From: Candidatus Obscuribacterales bacterium
Lineage (GTDB): Bacteria; Cyanobacteriota; Vampirovibrionia; Obscuribacterales; Obscuribacteraceae
Direction of reading: 5' to 3'
Assembly: GCA_019745505.1 (NCBI GenBank)
Contig: JAIETE010000004.1
Span: 21,063-85,062, forward strand
DNA: 64,000 bases
The notes under the pieces were generated by a model, which had not been told where the DNA came from, searched no databases, and saw only the letters and a list, made by a program, of their open reading frames with translations. This document shows positions 26,582-36,401 of this stretch, one piece after another (position 1 is the first letter of the stretch; every line of letters starts with the position of its first letter). Position numbers and translations under genes: made by a program.

Positions 26582-27175
26582 ATGGATACACAGACGAGAA
26601 TATTTTTCGTCGATGACGATCGAGTCGTTCGCACTTGCTTGCGTCATTTTTTGAAGAAGTTTGAAGACTTCCAATTGGTTGGAGAAGCAGAAGACGGAAG
26701 CTCCGCGATTGAATCAATCCTGGACCTGACGCCCTCTGTAGCACTTGTCGACATAGGCCTTCCACGCATCAACGGCATCGAAGTCACTCGCAAAGTGAAG
26801 ACGCAATTGCCTAATTGCAAGATCTTGATGCTCACTTCCAGTGATGACGCCCGCGACATCTTTGCTTCTCTGGACGCCGGCGCCGACGGGTACGTTCTTA
26901 AGGGGGATCTGGCTGCCAATCTGGAGGTGGCTATCCGGTCGGTAAGGGTTGGCTCGGTATGGCTGGACCCCGGCATCGCTCGGATAGTGCTGGACGCCTC
27001 CAACCAGAGGCAGTCTCAAGGAAATGTCTCGCAGTCCGGCATGCTTTCTACAGATGAAGCGGAATTGCTTGGCAGCATCGCCGGAAGCAGCTGTCAGGAC
27101 GGCGTTTGTCTGGTTGACCCGGCATTTTTGAGAAGGCTTAAGCGCCTTTCGCAAACAGACTCCAAACGCTCCTAG
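26582..27175 (+). CDS. NarL-like response regulator without an intact HTH
   Basis: A 197-aa protein. The receiver domain (about 4-120) is complete: DDD near 11-13, phosphoacceptor D57, LTSSDD and K107. The NarL/LuxR family normally continues with a 60-residue HTH beginning LTxREREVL. Here only MLSTDEAELLGSIAGSS is left of that pattern, followed by QDGVCLVDPAFLRRLKRL without the recognition helix. It may act through protein contacts instead of DNA, or be a decayed regulator. Start at the ATG 26582, preceded by AAAGG; an in-frame GTG at 26561 is less likely. Confidence 0.85.
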   Translation: MDTQTRIFFVDDDRVVRTCLRHFLKKFEDFQLVGEAEDGSSAIESILDLTPSVALVDIGLPRINGIEVTRKVKTQLPNCKILMLTSSDDARDIFASLDAGADGYVLKGDLAANLEVAIRSVRVGSVWLDPGIARIVLDASNQRQSQGNVSQSGMLSTDEAELLGSIAGSSCQDGVCLVDPAFLRRLKRLSQTDSKRS

Positions 27176-27306
27176 CTCGCCTGGCTGCGTACATCAGGAC
27201 CTGTACTACTGCAAGCCGCAAGATGAATTAAATGCTTGGCCTATAAATTCTCAGCCAAGGTGGCTAGGATCTGCCAACTTGTCGCAGCACAACGGAGATA
27301 TTTGGC

Positions 27307-27504
27307 ATGCCAACCGCTGAAACTGAAACTTCTGTGGATACTTCCATCTTGGATGAAATGGTTCACTGGATTAAAACCTTGAAAGATGTCGGCGTTTCGC
27401 CCGACACTGCCGCCAAATGCACAAGCGATTTCTTTATCGCTGCTGGTGTGGCTACAACCGAAGAAGTCTGGGAAGACGAAGGCGACGAAGAAGAAGACTT
27501 CTAA
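27307..27504 (+). CDS. small acidic hypothetical protein
   Basis: A 65-aa protein with an amphipathic helix (SILDEMVHWIKTLKDVG) and a strongly acidic tail (WEDEGDEEEDF). GGAG lies 9 nt before the ATG and a clean terminator follows 32 nt after the stop, so it is a self-contained gene despite its size. No family recognised. Confidence 0.75.
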   Translation: MPTAETETSVDTSILDEMVHWIKTLKDVGVSPDTAAKCTSDFFIAAGVATTEEVWEDEGDEEEDF

Positions 27505-27535
27505 ATCCCTTTCGACCCAATCGAAATTGAATGAG

Positions 27536-27568
27536 CGGCTTCCCGAATCGAGGGGGGCCGTTTTCTTT
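27536..27568 (+). terminator. rho-independent terminator
   Basis: A 9-bp stem (27536-27544 with 27552-27560, two G-U pairs) and a 7-nt loop are followed by TTTTCTTT. Ends the transcript of the small acidic gene. Confidence 0.85.
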
Positions 27569-27699
27569 CAGTGAATATTTGTTCTACTCTGGCTCGATAA
27601 ATGCGCCATGAAAGGTTTTTGGGATTACAGTCTTCTTGGCTGTCTAATAGCTAATGTAGGAATCCCGTTAACGTTGCCGAATTTGAACATGGGGACCCT

Positions 27700-28635
27700 A
27701 TGAAATTCGGACATAATCCTCCACTCGTCTCGATAGGCTGTATGCGAGCAAAACGCTCTCTCAAATCTCTGCGTTTGAGCGCTCTTTTGTTTGCCGCTAT
27801 CGCTGCCCTGCCCTTTCTTACCAGCTGCCAACAGCCGCAGCCGCCTGATCCACGCAAGTTGACGCCGATGGTTTCGGTGGAAGGCTCGGACACGATGGGT
27901 GATTTGCTCAAAGTCTGGGCGCAAGAATTCATGAAAGCCAACCCCGATGTTCCGGTCTCCATCAATGTTGGCGATACTTCTCAGGGCATAGCGGCTCTGA
28001 TCGGGCGAACGACGGACCTTGCGTCTGCCTCCCGCGATCTGACCGACCAGGAAGTCGTATTGGCGCACAAGAACAAAGTACGCTTGAAGAAGGTGCCTGT
28101 TGCTCGTGATTCGGTCGCAATCATTGTGAATGCGGAGAATCCTGTAAACGACCTGACTATGGCAGAGTTGAAATCAGTATTTACGGGTGAAACGTCGAAT
28201 TGGTCGAAAGTGGGCGGCAACGACGCGCACATTGATGTCTTGGCGCGCGAAGAGGGCTCTGGGACGAGCAAGTTTTTCATATCTCACGTGCTTAAGCGTT
28301 CAAAGATAACCAAGTCAGCAACTTCAATGCCTTCGATTGAGGCGATGATGGAAACGATAGCGAACAACAAGAACGCTATCGGATACGCAGGAATGGAGGC
28401 ACTTGGTGAATCCGGTAAAGTGAAATCGCTGAAATTGCAGCTGATCGACGGTGGTACTGCAGTTGGTGCTACTGCCGCATCCGCAATCGGGGGCTATCCG
28501 CTGAGCCGTCCTTTATTCATGTTTATGGACCATGACCCCAAGCCGTCCGCTCAGAAGTTCATCGATTTTTGTTTGAGCCAAGACGGACAAAAGTTAGTCG
28601 AGTCCGCAGGTTACGCCAGTATCGACCGCAAGTGA
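27700..28635 (+). CDS. PstS-like phosphate-binding lipoprotein
   Basis: A 311-aa exported lipoprotein: hydrophobic signal segment and lipobox LTSC with C43. The mature part is the PstS/PBP-like domain: SVEGSDTMGDLLKVWAQEF, DTSQGIAALIGRTTDLASAS, the LAREEGSGTSKFF phosphate loop and NNKNAIGYAG. Known members deliver phosphate to PstCAB. No pstC, pstA or pstB gene is nearby, so this is an orphan that may scavenge phosphate, act in sensing, or supply a remote transporter. GGGGA precedes the ATG at 27700; a second ATG at 27742 starts a more typical signal peptide. Confidence 0.9.
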   Translation: MKFGHNPPLVSIGCMRAKRSLKSLRLSALLFAAIAALPFLTSCQQPQPPDPRKLTPMVSVEGSDTMGDLLKVWAQEFMKANPDVPVSINVGDTSQGIAALIGRTTDLASASRDLTDQEVVLAHKNKVRLKKVPVARDSVAIIVNAENPVNDLTMAELKSVFTGETSNWSKVGGNDAHIDVLAREEGSGTSKFFISHVLKRSKITKSATSMPSIEAMMETIANNKNAIGYAGMEALGESGKVKSLKLQLIDGGTAVGATAASAIGGYPLSRPLFMFMDHDPKPSAQKFIDFCLSQDGQKLVESAGYASIDRK

Positions 28636-28658
28636 CTTGAGCTCTTTGACGAGCGTCT

Positions 28659-28943
28659 TCATTCGAATGAGATTACGCTTCCCGATTCAATTGCCTGTCT
28701 GAGTTTTTCTGCAGCTAGCGGGTTCATTTTGCTCAAGATTTTGCTGGTTGCGTCGTAGTGTTCGCCGCTCTGCCCGGCGCGACTGGCATAGTGTTGCAGC
28801 TCTGCTGCAGCCTTGACGTCGCCATTGCAAGCTTTTAGCCAGTTGCTGCTGAAGAAAGATGCCAGCATCGATGTGACTTGGTCGTCGTCAATTTCACCCA
28901 TCGGCGCCGCTGAAAGTACCGGTGCAGTTAAAGTCTGGGACAT
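28659..28943 (-). CDS. small hypothetical protein
   Basis: A 94-aa soluble protein, mostly helical by composition (DDDQVTSMLASFFSSNWLKA; NPLAAEKLRQAIES). GGAGG lies 8 nt before the ATG at 28943, supporting a real gene. No domain recognised. It converges on the PstS-like gene with only 23 nt between stops. Confidence 0.75.
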   Translation of the reverse strand: MSQTLTAPVLSAAPMGEIDDDQVTSMLASFFSSNWLKACNGDVKAAAELQHYASRAGQSGEHYDATSKILSKMNPLAAEKLRQAIESGSVISFE

Positions 28944-29053
28944 GGAAAAACCTCCGCCTGAGAGATTTATTTAGAGTCCCGTGAACTGTGTGAGCTTTGC
29001 GTGAATGCGCAGTGGTAGTTCTCCCACTGGGCGCGGTCATTCATAAGTGGAAC

Positions 29054-30271
29054 TCAATCTTCTTGCTTTCCGTTGGGATAAAAGATGGATAGCAGACAGA
29101 TCAGTACGAAAACCCCACACATCATTTTTTCGGTTTCAATTAAGTTATCGAAGTCTCTTCCGCCCATTCCTGTGGAAACCAAAATCCATACTCCCAGGAT
29201 GGCTGTACAGGCTGTAATCGCTGTGATGATGTCGCGGCGAATGCCGGGAATAACATCGAAAATCCTCATCAGAGGAACGAGCAATAGAACTTGCAAGACT
29301 ATCGCTAGTGGTGCCACCACCGCTATCGGTTTGATACAGATAAATGCGACGATTGAGCTGAGCAGCGTTGCCAGCCATATGCCGAAACATGCCGTCGATG
29401 CCTTCTCGTCTTCTGTGAGAATGCGCTTTCCAAATGGATCGAGCAAGAGCACGAGATTGAAGAATTTGCGAGCAGCCAGCGCCAAAATCAAAAGCAGGAA
29501 GGTCAAAGAACGCAACGGCGGGACGAATATCAATATGAGGGCAAAGACAAACGACGCACGCCTGTCCATGTCTGAAATCTTGGCGGTAATGTAGGCGAAA
29601 GGATAATAAATAGGATTGCGCGCTTTCATCGCTTCGAGAATTCCTTCTCGCGCCCACCTTGAGGTCGGGTTGAGGCGCAATGCTTCTCGATAGTGTTCGG
29701 CTGATTCCGTGGGTTTTCCTTGGCGAAAAAGTATCGATGCTTTGTTGGCGTGCGAAATGTCATTATCGGGATCGTGCGAGAGCGCCTGATCTATGGATAT
29801 CTCCGCATCTTTGTGCTTGCCGAGTTTAGACAGTGCGATTGCTCTGCAATTTAAACAATCAACGTTGTGAGGGGAAACTTCAAGGCCTAATTCAGCCATT
29901 CCGAGTGCTTTCTGCCATTGGTCTTGCATCAAGTGAATCTCAGCAGCCATGCCGAAATACGTGGCATGGTGCGGATTCAGTCGAAGAGCCTCTTCAATCG
30001 CGCTCAGCGCTTCTTTCGTCCTGCCCCAGTGGTAATAAACGAAAGAAATAGCATAATGATTCCAGGAATTGTCGGGCTCCAGATGGATGCATTCTTTCGC
30101 CTCCTTAACCGCTTCGTCAAAACGTCGCAGCGCCGCCAGCGCCAGGGCAAGCATGCCGTGCGCATGAGAGTCTGTGGGATTCTCGGCGATAGCAAGGCGA
30201 AATTCATCCTCCGCCATTTTGAAGCGGCGCGTATCGTAGAGAATGGAGCCTCGTTCTAGGTGGTCGGTCAC
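29054..30271 (-). CDS. TPR protein with C-terminal membrane domain
   Basis: A 405-aa protein. The N-terminal 210 residues hold about six TPR units (RRFKMAEDEFRLAIAENPTD; GRTKEALSAIEEALRLNPHH). The rest has about six transmembrane helices in three hydrophobic blocks. The layout (cytosolic TPR, then membrane domain) suggests a docking or assembly factor. It starts at a GTG (30271) 12 nt after the stop of the AAA ATPase gene, so the two are coupled and probably work together. Confidence 0.85.
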   Translation of the reverse strand: MTDHLERGSILYDTRRFKMAEDEFRLAIAENPTDSHAHGMLALALAALRRFDEAVKEAKECIHLEPDNSWNHYAISFVYYHWGRTKEALSAIEEALRLNPHHATYFGMAAEIHLMQDQWQKALGMAELGLEVSPHNVDCLNCRAIALSKLGKHKDAEISIDQALSHDPDNDISHANKASILFRQGKPTESAEHYREALRLNPTSRWAREGILEAMKARNPIYYPFAYITAKISDMDRRASFVFALILIFVPPLRSLTFLLLILALAARKFFNLVLLLDPFGKRILTEDEKASTACFGIWLATLLSSIVAFICIKPIAVVAPLAIVLQVLLLVPLMRIFDVIPGIRRDIITAITACTAILGVWILVSTGMGGRDFDNLIETEKMMCGVFVLICLLSIFYPNGKQED

Positions 30272-30283
30272 GCTGCAGCAGCT

Positions 30284-31660
30284 CTACAATTTCATGTATT
30301 TGACTATGTCATCGTAGGTGCCACCCTGGTTCGAATAGAGCGCATAGTTGCGCGCTGTGGCGAACCATTCAGCAGTCGATGGCTTCACATTTTTGACCGC
30401 ATTTTCCAGATCTTTGGTTGATATCGGCTTGGGCACGCCGTCTTTCATCGCCTGCGAGAGCTTTGCTTCTACTGCATGATCGACCACTGAGAAGAGGTCT
30501 GCGCCGGAGAATTTGTCTGTTTTCTTGGCGAGAAAATCGTAATCGATGTTTTCTACGGGCTTGCCTTTCAGAGTCAAACGCAGGATATCAGCGCGCGCTT
30601 TCTGATCGGGAGGGGGCACGAATATGATTCGGTCGAATCGGCCCGGACGCCGAAAAGCGCTATCCAGGTGCCAGGGAGCATTGGTAGCTGCAAGAATGAG
30701 AACCCCTTCGTTGGACGTGTCAACTCCATCCAGTTCTTGAAGAAACTGGTTGATCGTCTGACGGGTTCCACTTTTTCGTGAGTCATGGCGACTTGCTGCC
30801 AGGGCATCCACCTCGTCAAAGAAGACAACACAAGGAGTGTTTCGCCGGGCGCTCTCGAAAATTTCGTGGAGATGTCGCTCGCTTTCTCCGATAAACATGT
30901 CGAGAACATCATTGATGCCAACGCTCATGAAATTTGCCTTGATCTCACCGGCAGTGGCACGAGCCAGAAAAGTCTTTCCGCAGCCTGGAGGACCGTACAT
31001 GAGGATACCGCCGCCTACCTTCTTGCCGTATTGCTTGAACATCTCCTGGTTTTCCAAGGGATAGATGATCTTCATGCGTACTTGCTCTTTTACATCATCC
31101 ATTCCGCCGACATTGGCAAAGTTGATGTCCGACTTTTCGATGTCGACAAAGGTGGAGTGGTCGTCGGCGTCTTCATTGGTAACGAAGTTTTTCAACCGGC
31201 CGTCGAAGGTTACTGCGGATCTGTCGTGGTCGCTGGAATTGACAATCGGTTTTTCAGTCAAGCCCAGGCGCTCATGCAATCCTGAGTCTTTGACGGAAGG
31301 GTCTATTTCTGTTCCTCGCGCGTATGCCTGGCGTGCTTTTTCGACTTCGCCGTCATTGAGCAACAGTCTCGAATGGATTATCAATGCTTTGGCCGGCGGC
31401 TTTGCTTGCTTGACGAGATCCTCGACAATCACCAAGGCCTGCGAATATTTGCCGAGCTGATAGCAGCTGTAGGCCAATCCGACTTTTGCCGTCTCATTGC
31501 CGGGCGACAGAGTAAGTGCCGTGGCGAACTCGCGTTCTGCCTCGTCGTATTGGGCGCTGGCATTGAGCAGGTCTGCCAGATGTATGCGCAACGGTGCATT
31601 GTCCGGTGAAATTTTCAGCGCTTCGCGCAGTGCTCTGATTGATTCTTCGTTTGCAGTCAT
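30284..31660 (-). CDS. TPR-AAA ATPase (Vps4/spastin-like AAA)
   Basis: A 458-aa fusion of an N-terminal TPR region (about 1-125) with one classical AAA module (about 180-450). Walker A GPPGCGKT at 223-230, Walker B VVFFDE, sensor-1 N327 and the SRH arginines in FRRPGRFDR are all present, so it should be an active hexameric unfoldase or remodeller. After the AAA core come a VDHAVEAKL helix and a KPSTAEWFATARNYA segment, as in the meiotic clade (Vps4, spastin). TPR replaces the MIT domain of those proteins as substrate adaptor. I chose the ATG at 31660; a longer in-frame start at 31741 has no support. Confidence 0.9.
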   Translation of the reverse strand: MTANEESIRALREALKISPDNAPLRIHLADLLNASAQYDEAEREFATALTLSPGNETAKVGLAYSCYQLGKYSQALVIVEDLVKQAKPPAKALIIHSRLLLNDGEVEKARQAYARGTEIDPSVKDSGLHERLGLTEKPIVNSSDHDRSAVTFDGRLKNFVTNEDADDHSTFVDIEKSDINFANVGGMDDVKEQVRMKIIYPLENQEMFKQYGKKVGGGILMYGPPGCGKTFLARATAGEIKANFMSVGINDVLDMFIGESERHLHEIFESARRNTPCVVFFDEVDALAASRHDSRKSGTRQTINQFLQELDGVDTSNEGVLILAATNAPWHLDSAFRRPGRFDRIIFVPPPDQKARADILRLTLKGKPVENIDYDFLAKKTDKFSGADLFSVVDHAVEAKLSQAMKDGVPKPISTKDLENAVKNVKPSTAEWFATARNYALYSNQGGTYDDIVKYMKL

Positions 31661-31956
31661 ACGCCCTTTCAGGTTGGAAGAACAAAGTGTAAGACGGTGA
31701 AGCCGCCGCAAATAGGACCCGTAAAACAATTCTAGGGGCAAACTCCTGATTCGACTGCCGAATACCCGAAATAGTCATCCATTCTTGATTTAGCTTGATT
31801 TTTCCAACTCTTGGAAGGTTGCTGGATGCGAGGGTCAGTCCGATATTTAATCTAGTCCGATTCACAGTTAACCACTTGACGCGTTGTAAAGGGCGGTTTT
31901 GCGAGGAACAACACTGCTGCAGGGCCTTTGCCTGTAGGATTCCGGGGGACACTGAG

Positions 31957-32151
31957 ATGAGAAAGCAAAATAGGCTGACGGTTGAGAACAATCTCGATTG
32001 GACTACCTTTGAAAGCTACGGACGCGGCGTTTACGCCCCTCAGAGCCCCAATATCGAACATTCAGAAAAAGAGTCTCAAGAGCCCCAGCCCGTCTGTAAG
32101 AGCGGCGTTTGCGAGCTGTCCTGGAAACCCGGTCGCAGCTCTGTAGCTTGA
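31957..32151 (+). CDS. small hypothetical protein with CxxxxC tail
   Basis: A 64-aa soluble protein beginning MRKQNRLTVENNLDWTTFES, with two cysteines near the C-terminus (CKSGVCELSWKPG). GGGGGA precedes the ATG with good spacing and a hairpin with a short T run lies 60 nt after the stop. Longer in-frame starts exist but lack a ribosome-binding site. Function unknown. Confidence 0.6.
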   Translation: MRKQNRLTVENNLDWTTFESYGRGVYAPQSPNIEHSEKESQEPQPVCKSGVCELSWKPGRSSVA

Positions 32152-32211
32152 AGCGCGAGATTCACATTCTCCGGTCTGTATAGGTTCTAAAGCGAATAAT
32201 AGGCAATAATT

Positions 32212-32233
32212 AGGCTGAGGTTCAGCCTGTTTT
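32212..32233 (+). terminator. possible terminator hairpin upstream of metH
   Basis: AGGCTG at 32212-32217 pairs perfectly with CAGCCT at 32223-32228 and is followed by GTTTT. It lies 60 nt after the small gene and 85 nt before metH. It could end the small transcript or act in the metH leader. I could not fit it to a cobalamin or SAM riboswitch. Confidence 0.45.
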
Positions 32234-32312
32234 ACCAGTTACAGGCTGGCTCGAATTCTAGCGAAGCCGATCTGGCTTTTATGGCTTCCCGGCATCCAGG
32301 TAAGCGCCAGCA

Positions 32313-35300
32313 ATGAAATTTCTCGATGCGCTCAAAGAAAAGGTCCTCATCTTCGATGGGGCTATGGGCACATCTATTCATACATATGATTTGAGTCTGG
32401 ATGATTACCAGGGCGCGGAAAATTGCCCGGAAATCTTGGTAACCAGCCGCCCTGAAGTGATTAAGGAAATTCACGAGTCCTTCTTCAAGGTCGGTTGCGA
32501 TGTTGTAGAAACCGACACCTTTGGCGGCTCTCCGATTGTTTTAGCCGAGTTCGGTTTGCAAGACAGGGCTTATGAACTCAACAAGAAAGCTGCCGAGTTG
32601 GCTCGAGAAGTCGCCGATGCCTATTCGAAAAATGGTCAGCAGCGCTATGTTTCGGGGTCCATAGGACCGACAACAAAACTTCCTTCGCTTGGTCACATTA
32701 GTTTTGACGAGATGTGCGCTGCCTATTATGTGCAGGTCTCCGGTCTTGTCGACGGTGGTGCAGACTGTCTTCAGTTCGAAACCGGACAGGATTTGTTGCA
32801 GGCAAAAGCCGCTGTTGTGGCGATGGTCGATTACTTCGAGAAGATTGGCCGTCGTGTGCCGATTATCACGCAAGTGACCATTGAGGCACCGCCACTCGGA
32901 ACGATGCTAGTCGGCACCGATATCTCTGCCGCGCTGGCCACTCTGTGCGCGTTTCCAATCGACGTGATTGGCATCAACTGCGCTACCGGACCGAGTGAAA
33001 TGATCGATCCGGTCCATTATCTGACCATGAACACGACCAAATATGTTTCCTGCTTGCCCAATGCCGGACTGCCTGAAAACGTTAACGGGCAAACGGTTTA
33101 CAAGCTTACTCCTGATGACCTCGCCAATTCTCTCAAGTATTTTGTCAATGAGCTGGGCGTCAATATCATCGGCGGATGCTGTGGAACCACACCAGCCCAC
33201 CTAAAACGCGTAGTCGAAGTAGTCGGTCATGTGGCGCCGAAAGTCAGGCATCCTGAATATACTCCTGCGGCCGCCAGCATCTACACGTCTGTGGCACTGC
33301 ACGTCGATCCGGCGCCATTAATCATCGGTGAGCGCACCAACACGAATGGCAGCCGCAAATTCAAGCAGCTGCTCAACAAGGAAGATTGGGACGGCATGGT
33401 GGCTATGGCGCGCGACCAGGAGAAGGAAGGCGCGCATGTGCTCGATGTCTGCACCGCCTATGTCGGTCGCGACGAAGTCAAAGACATGTCCACTTTCATC
33501 AAGCGGTTGAACACCGAATTGCAGATTCCACAGGTTGTGGACTCAACTGAATATCCGGTTTTGGAAACAGCACTCAAGCTCATTGCCGGACGTCCGATTA
33601 TCAATTCCATCAATCTCGAAGACGGCGTCGATAAGATGCTCAAGAAAGTCCGTTTGATAAAACGCTTTGGCGCCGCGACTATTGCTCTGACCATCGACGA
33701 AAACGGCATGGCGAAAGAAGCCGAGAAGAAGCTCGAGATTGCCAGACGCATTTATGATCTTTCGCTTGCCGAAGGTTTACGCCCGGAAGACTTGATCTTC
33801 GATGCTCTCACCTTCACCTTGTCGACCGGCAACGAAGACGATCGCAAGCTCGGTCTGGCCACCCTCGACGGCATCCGCATGATCAAGGAAGCCTTGCCTG
33901 GTGTGAAGACGGTTCTCGGCGTCAGCAATATTTCATTTGGTTTTGACCCGCATATCCGTCAGATTTTGAACTCGGTCTTTCTGCATTATGCAGTGGAAGC
34001 CGGTCTTGATATGGCAATCGTAAATGCGCAGAAGATTCTGCCGCTCTACAAAATTGACGAAGCCGAACGTGAGCTCCATAGAAAGCTGGTCTTCGATGAG
34101 CGTACACCGGACTATGATCCGCTCTTCAAGCTGCTCGAATACTATCAAAACACCGACACCAAGGCGGCTAAGTCGGTCAAAAACAAGGGACCACAAGAGA
34201 TTGAAGATGTTCTCAAAGAGAGAATTATTGATGGAAATCGAGTCTCACTGGAAAAAGATCTCGATATCGCTCTGAAGAAATATGCGCCGCTGGAAATCAT
34301 CAATTCTATTTTGCTCGAGGGTATGAAGGTCGTTGGAGAATTGTTCGGCGCCGGCAAAATGCAGCTGCCTTTCGTTCTTCAGTCGGCAGAAACTATGAAA
34401 GCATCGGTTGCTTATCTCGAGCAGTTTATGGAAAAGGTCGAGGGATCGCACCGCGGCACCATGGTGCTGGCGACCGTGAAAGGTGATGTCCACGATATCG
34501 GCAAGAATCTTGTCGACATCATTTTGAGCAACAATGGATACAAGGTCATTAACCTGGGCATCAAGCAGCCGATTGAGAACATTATTGCCTCAGCGATTGA
34601 GAATAATGCAGATTGTGTCGGGATGAGCGGTTTGCTGGTCAAATCGACAGTCATCATGAAAGAGAATCTGGAAATTCTCAATCAGCGCGGCATTGGCATA
34701 CCGGTAATTCTTGGCGGTGCCGCACTGACCCGCAGATACGTAGAAGAAGACTGCCGCCGTGTCTACAAAGGAACGCTATTCTACGGGCAGGATGCCTTTG
34801 ATGATTTGAAGATCATGGAAGCTCTGGCAAACAAAGATCAAGCGATGCTCGCTAAGATGATGGGCGCGCAGCCCGGGCAGCATGACCCCGATGCGGATGA
34901 TGACGAAACCGGAGCAATTCAGGTTTTGGAAAAGAGGACACAGCCCCAGACACTGGACTTCAGCCCCGGTGATGAGACCGTCTCTGCTGCATCATCGAAG
35001 GCGCCCAAGAACGGTTCTAAGCCGGATCAAATGTCGGATGTCAAACGAGACCAAGACACTTTCGCGCCGCCGTTTTGGGGCAGCCGGGTCGTTGAAGATG
35101 TTCCGCTTTCGGAAGTTTTTGAATACATCAATGAAACTGCGCTGATCCGGGGACAATGGCGAGTGCGTCAGGGTGATACTTCCGATGCCGAATACGAAGA
35201 GCTGCTTGACACAAAAGTGCGACCGGTTCTGCGCTCTCTTGAAAAAGAGTGTATAGAGAAAAAACTGCTGGTGCCGAAAGCTGTCTATGGATATTTCCCC

Positions 35301-35951
35301 GTTCAGGCAGACGGAAATGATCTGATCGTCTACAAGGTCAATGATTCTTTCCTCAAAAGAGTCGAGGAATTAGGTCTCGATGCGGGCCATGTGTTGAAGC
35401 TGAAATCCGCTGATATACCCAATCTCGAAGAGTGGACGCGCTTCTCATTCCCTCGCCAAGATCATGCACGGCATCTTTGTATTTCCGACTTCTTCCATTC
35501 GCGCTCAGAAGGTTTGATTGACGTTCTGCCCGCTCAAATTGTCACTATGGGGGCAGGCGCTTCGGTTTATTCGGAGCAATTATTCAAAGGCGACAAGTAC
35601 ACTGACTATCTCTATTTCCACGGGCTTTCCGTAGAGTCGGCGGAAGGACTGGCAGAGGTAATACACAAACGCGTTCGTGAGGAGCTGGGACTTGTAAAAT
35701 TCGACGCGGAAGATCGCAGCAAGTTCTTCCAGCAAGGATACCGTGGTACCAGATATAGTTTTGGCTATCCGGCTTGCCCGAATCTCGAAGATCAGGTTCA
35801 ACTCTTCCAGCTCCTCGAGCCGGAACGGATTGCTGTATCTTTGAGCGAAGAGTTCATGCTCGTACCGGAACAATCAACCTCTGCCATCGTTGTTGTTCAT
35901 CCGGAAGCGAAATACTTCAATGTGAAGCGTCAAGAATCTGCACGAGTTTAG
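32313..35951 (+). CDS. metH: cobalamin-dependent methionine synthase
   Basis: A 1212-aa four-module enzyme that moves a methyl group from 5-methyl-THF through cobalamin to homocysteine. The homocysteine domain (1-320) has zinc ligands C223 (GINCATG), C289 and C290 (GGCCGTTP). The pterin domain (about 335-600) begins IIGERTNTNGSR. The cap and B12 domain (about 635-865) has DVHDIGKN, where H727 is the lower cobalt ligand. After a disordered linker (about 870-935) comes the reactivation domain (about 940-1205) with the SAM-binding YRGTRYSFGYPACP. All modules are intact and the length is typical. It shares its zinc methyltransferase fold with the MTHFR fusion 3.3 kb downstream. Confidence 0.97.
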   Translation: MKFLDALKEKVLIFDGAMGTSIHTYDLSLDDYQGAENCPEILVTSRPEVIKEIHESFFKVGCDVVETDTFGGSPIVLAEFGLQDRAYELNKKAAELAREVADAYSKNGQQRYVSGSIGPTTKLPSLGHISFDEMCAAYYVQVSGLVDGGADCLQFETGQDLLQAKAAVVAMVDYFEKIGRRVPIITQVTIEAPPLGTMLVGTDISAALATLCAFPIDVIGINCATGPSEMIDPVHYLTMNTTKYVSCLPNAGLPENVNGQTVYKLTPDDLANSLKYFVNELGVNIIGGCCGTTPAHLKRVVEVVGHVAPKVRHPEYTPAAASIYTSVALHVDPAPLIIGERTNTNGSRKFKQLLNKEDWDGMVAMARDQEKEGAHVLDVCTAYVGRDEVKDMSTFIKRLNTELQIPQVVDSTEYPVLETALKLIAGRPIINSINLEDGVDKMLKKVRLIKRFGAATIALTIDENGMAKEAEKKLEIARRIYDLSLAEGLRPEDLIFDALTFTLSTGNEDDRKLGLATLDGIRMIKEALPGVKTVLGVSNISFGFDPHIRQILNSVFLHYAVEAGLDMAIVNAQKILPLYKIDEAERELHRKLVFDERTPDYDPLFKLLEYYQNTDTKAAKSVKNKGPQEIEDVLKERIIDGNRVSLEKDLDIALKKYAPLEIINSILLEGMKVVGELFGAGKMQLPFVLQSAETMKASVAYLEQFMEKVEGSHRGTMVLATVKGDVHDIGKNLVDIILSNNGYKVINLGIKQPIENIIASAIENNADCVGMSGLLVKSTVIMKENLEILNQRGIGIPVILGGAALTRRYVEEDCRRVYKGTLFYGQDAFDDLKIMEALANKDQAMLAKMMGAQPGQHDPDADDDETGAIQVLEKRTQPQTLDFSPGDETVSAASSKAPKNGSKPDQMSDVKRDQDTFAPPFWGSRVVEDVPLSEVFEYINETALIRGQWRVRQGDTSDAEYEELLDTKVRPVLRSLEKECIEKKLLVPKAVYGYFPVQADGNDLIVYKVNDSFLKRVEELGLDAGHVLKLKSADIPNLEEWTRFSFPRQDHARHLCISDFFHSRSEGLIDVLPAQIVTMGAGASVYSEQLFKGDKYTDYLYFHGLSVESAEGLAEVIHKRVREELGLVKFDAEDRSKFFQQGYRGTRYSFGYPACPNLEDQVQLFQLLEPERIAVSLSEEFMLVPEQSTSAIVVVHPEAKYFNVKRQESARV

Positions 35952-36401
35952 ATTGGTCGGTAAAAATCCCGCTATTGAGGCGCCCTTTATTACGCCAGGC
36001 TCCATTTCCAGGGACTGAAGCGGCATTTTCCATGGGCGGGGGCCGATTCGGCGCCCCATACACGAAAAGCAGGCCGCACCGGCCGTCAAAACTGTCGGCT
36101 TTTTGGCTGAAACTCCAGCTGGGCGGCACTCTTACTTTTTAATCTTGCCGGTTTTGTATCCTCTACCCCGTACAAGTTTATAAGTATGGGGGACTTCTTC
36201 CTTGGAAAAATCGGGGGAGAATGATAACGGGTCCTTCTGCGGATAGGATTTTCTCCTCCCAGCGACCCGGAAAGAGAAATAGAGTTTGTCTTGCTTGCAG
36301 CCCAGTTGCGAGTGCACCGTGCGTGGTGCTCTCACTCCTCTCACCTTTTGAGTGAGTGTGCAATTCAGAAGATAGAGTGTGGATTCAAAGCCGGTGCCAA
36401 T
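35952..36401. other. intergenic region after metH
   Basis: About 450 bp. A GC-rich imperfect hairpin at 36038-36056 (palindrome GCCGATTCGGC flanked by G/C runs) has no T run and is a doubtful terminator. A 107-codon frame on the minus strand has no ribosome-binding site or protein-like composition, so I do not call it. Nothing else recognised. Confidence 0.4.

Noticed and set aside
32152..32312. Cobalamin or SAM riboswitch upstream of metH
   Set aside because: I could not find a B12 box or the SAM-I core; the only clear element is one short hairpin.
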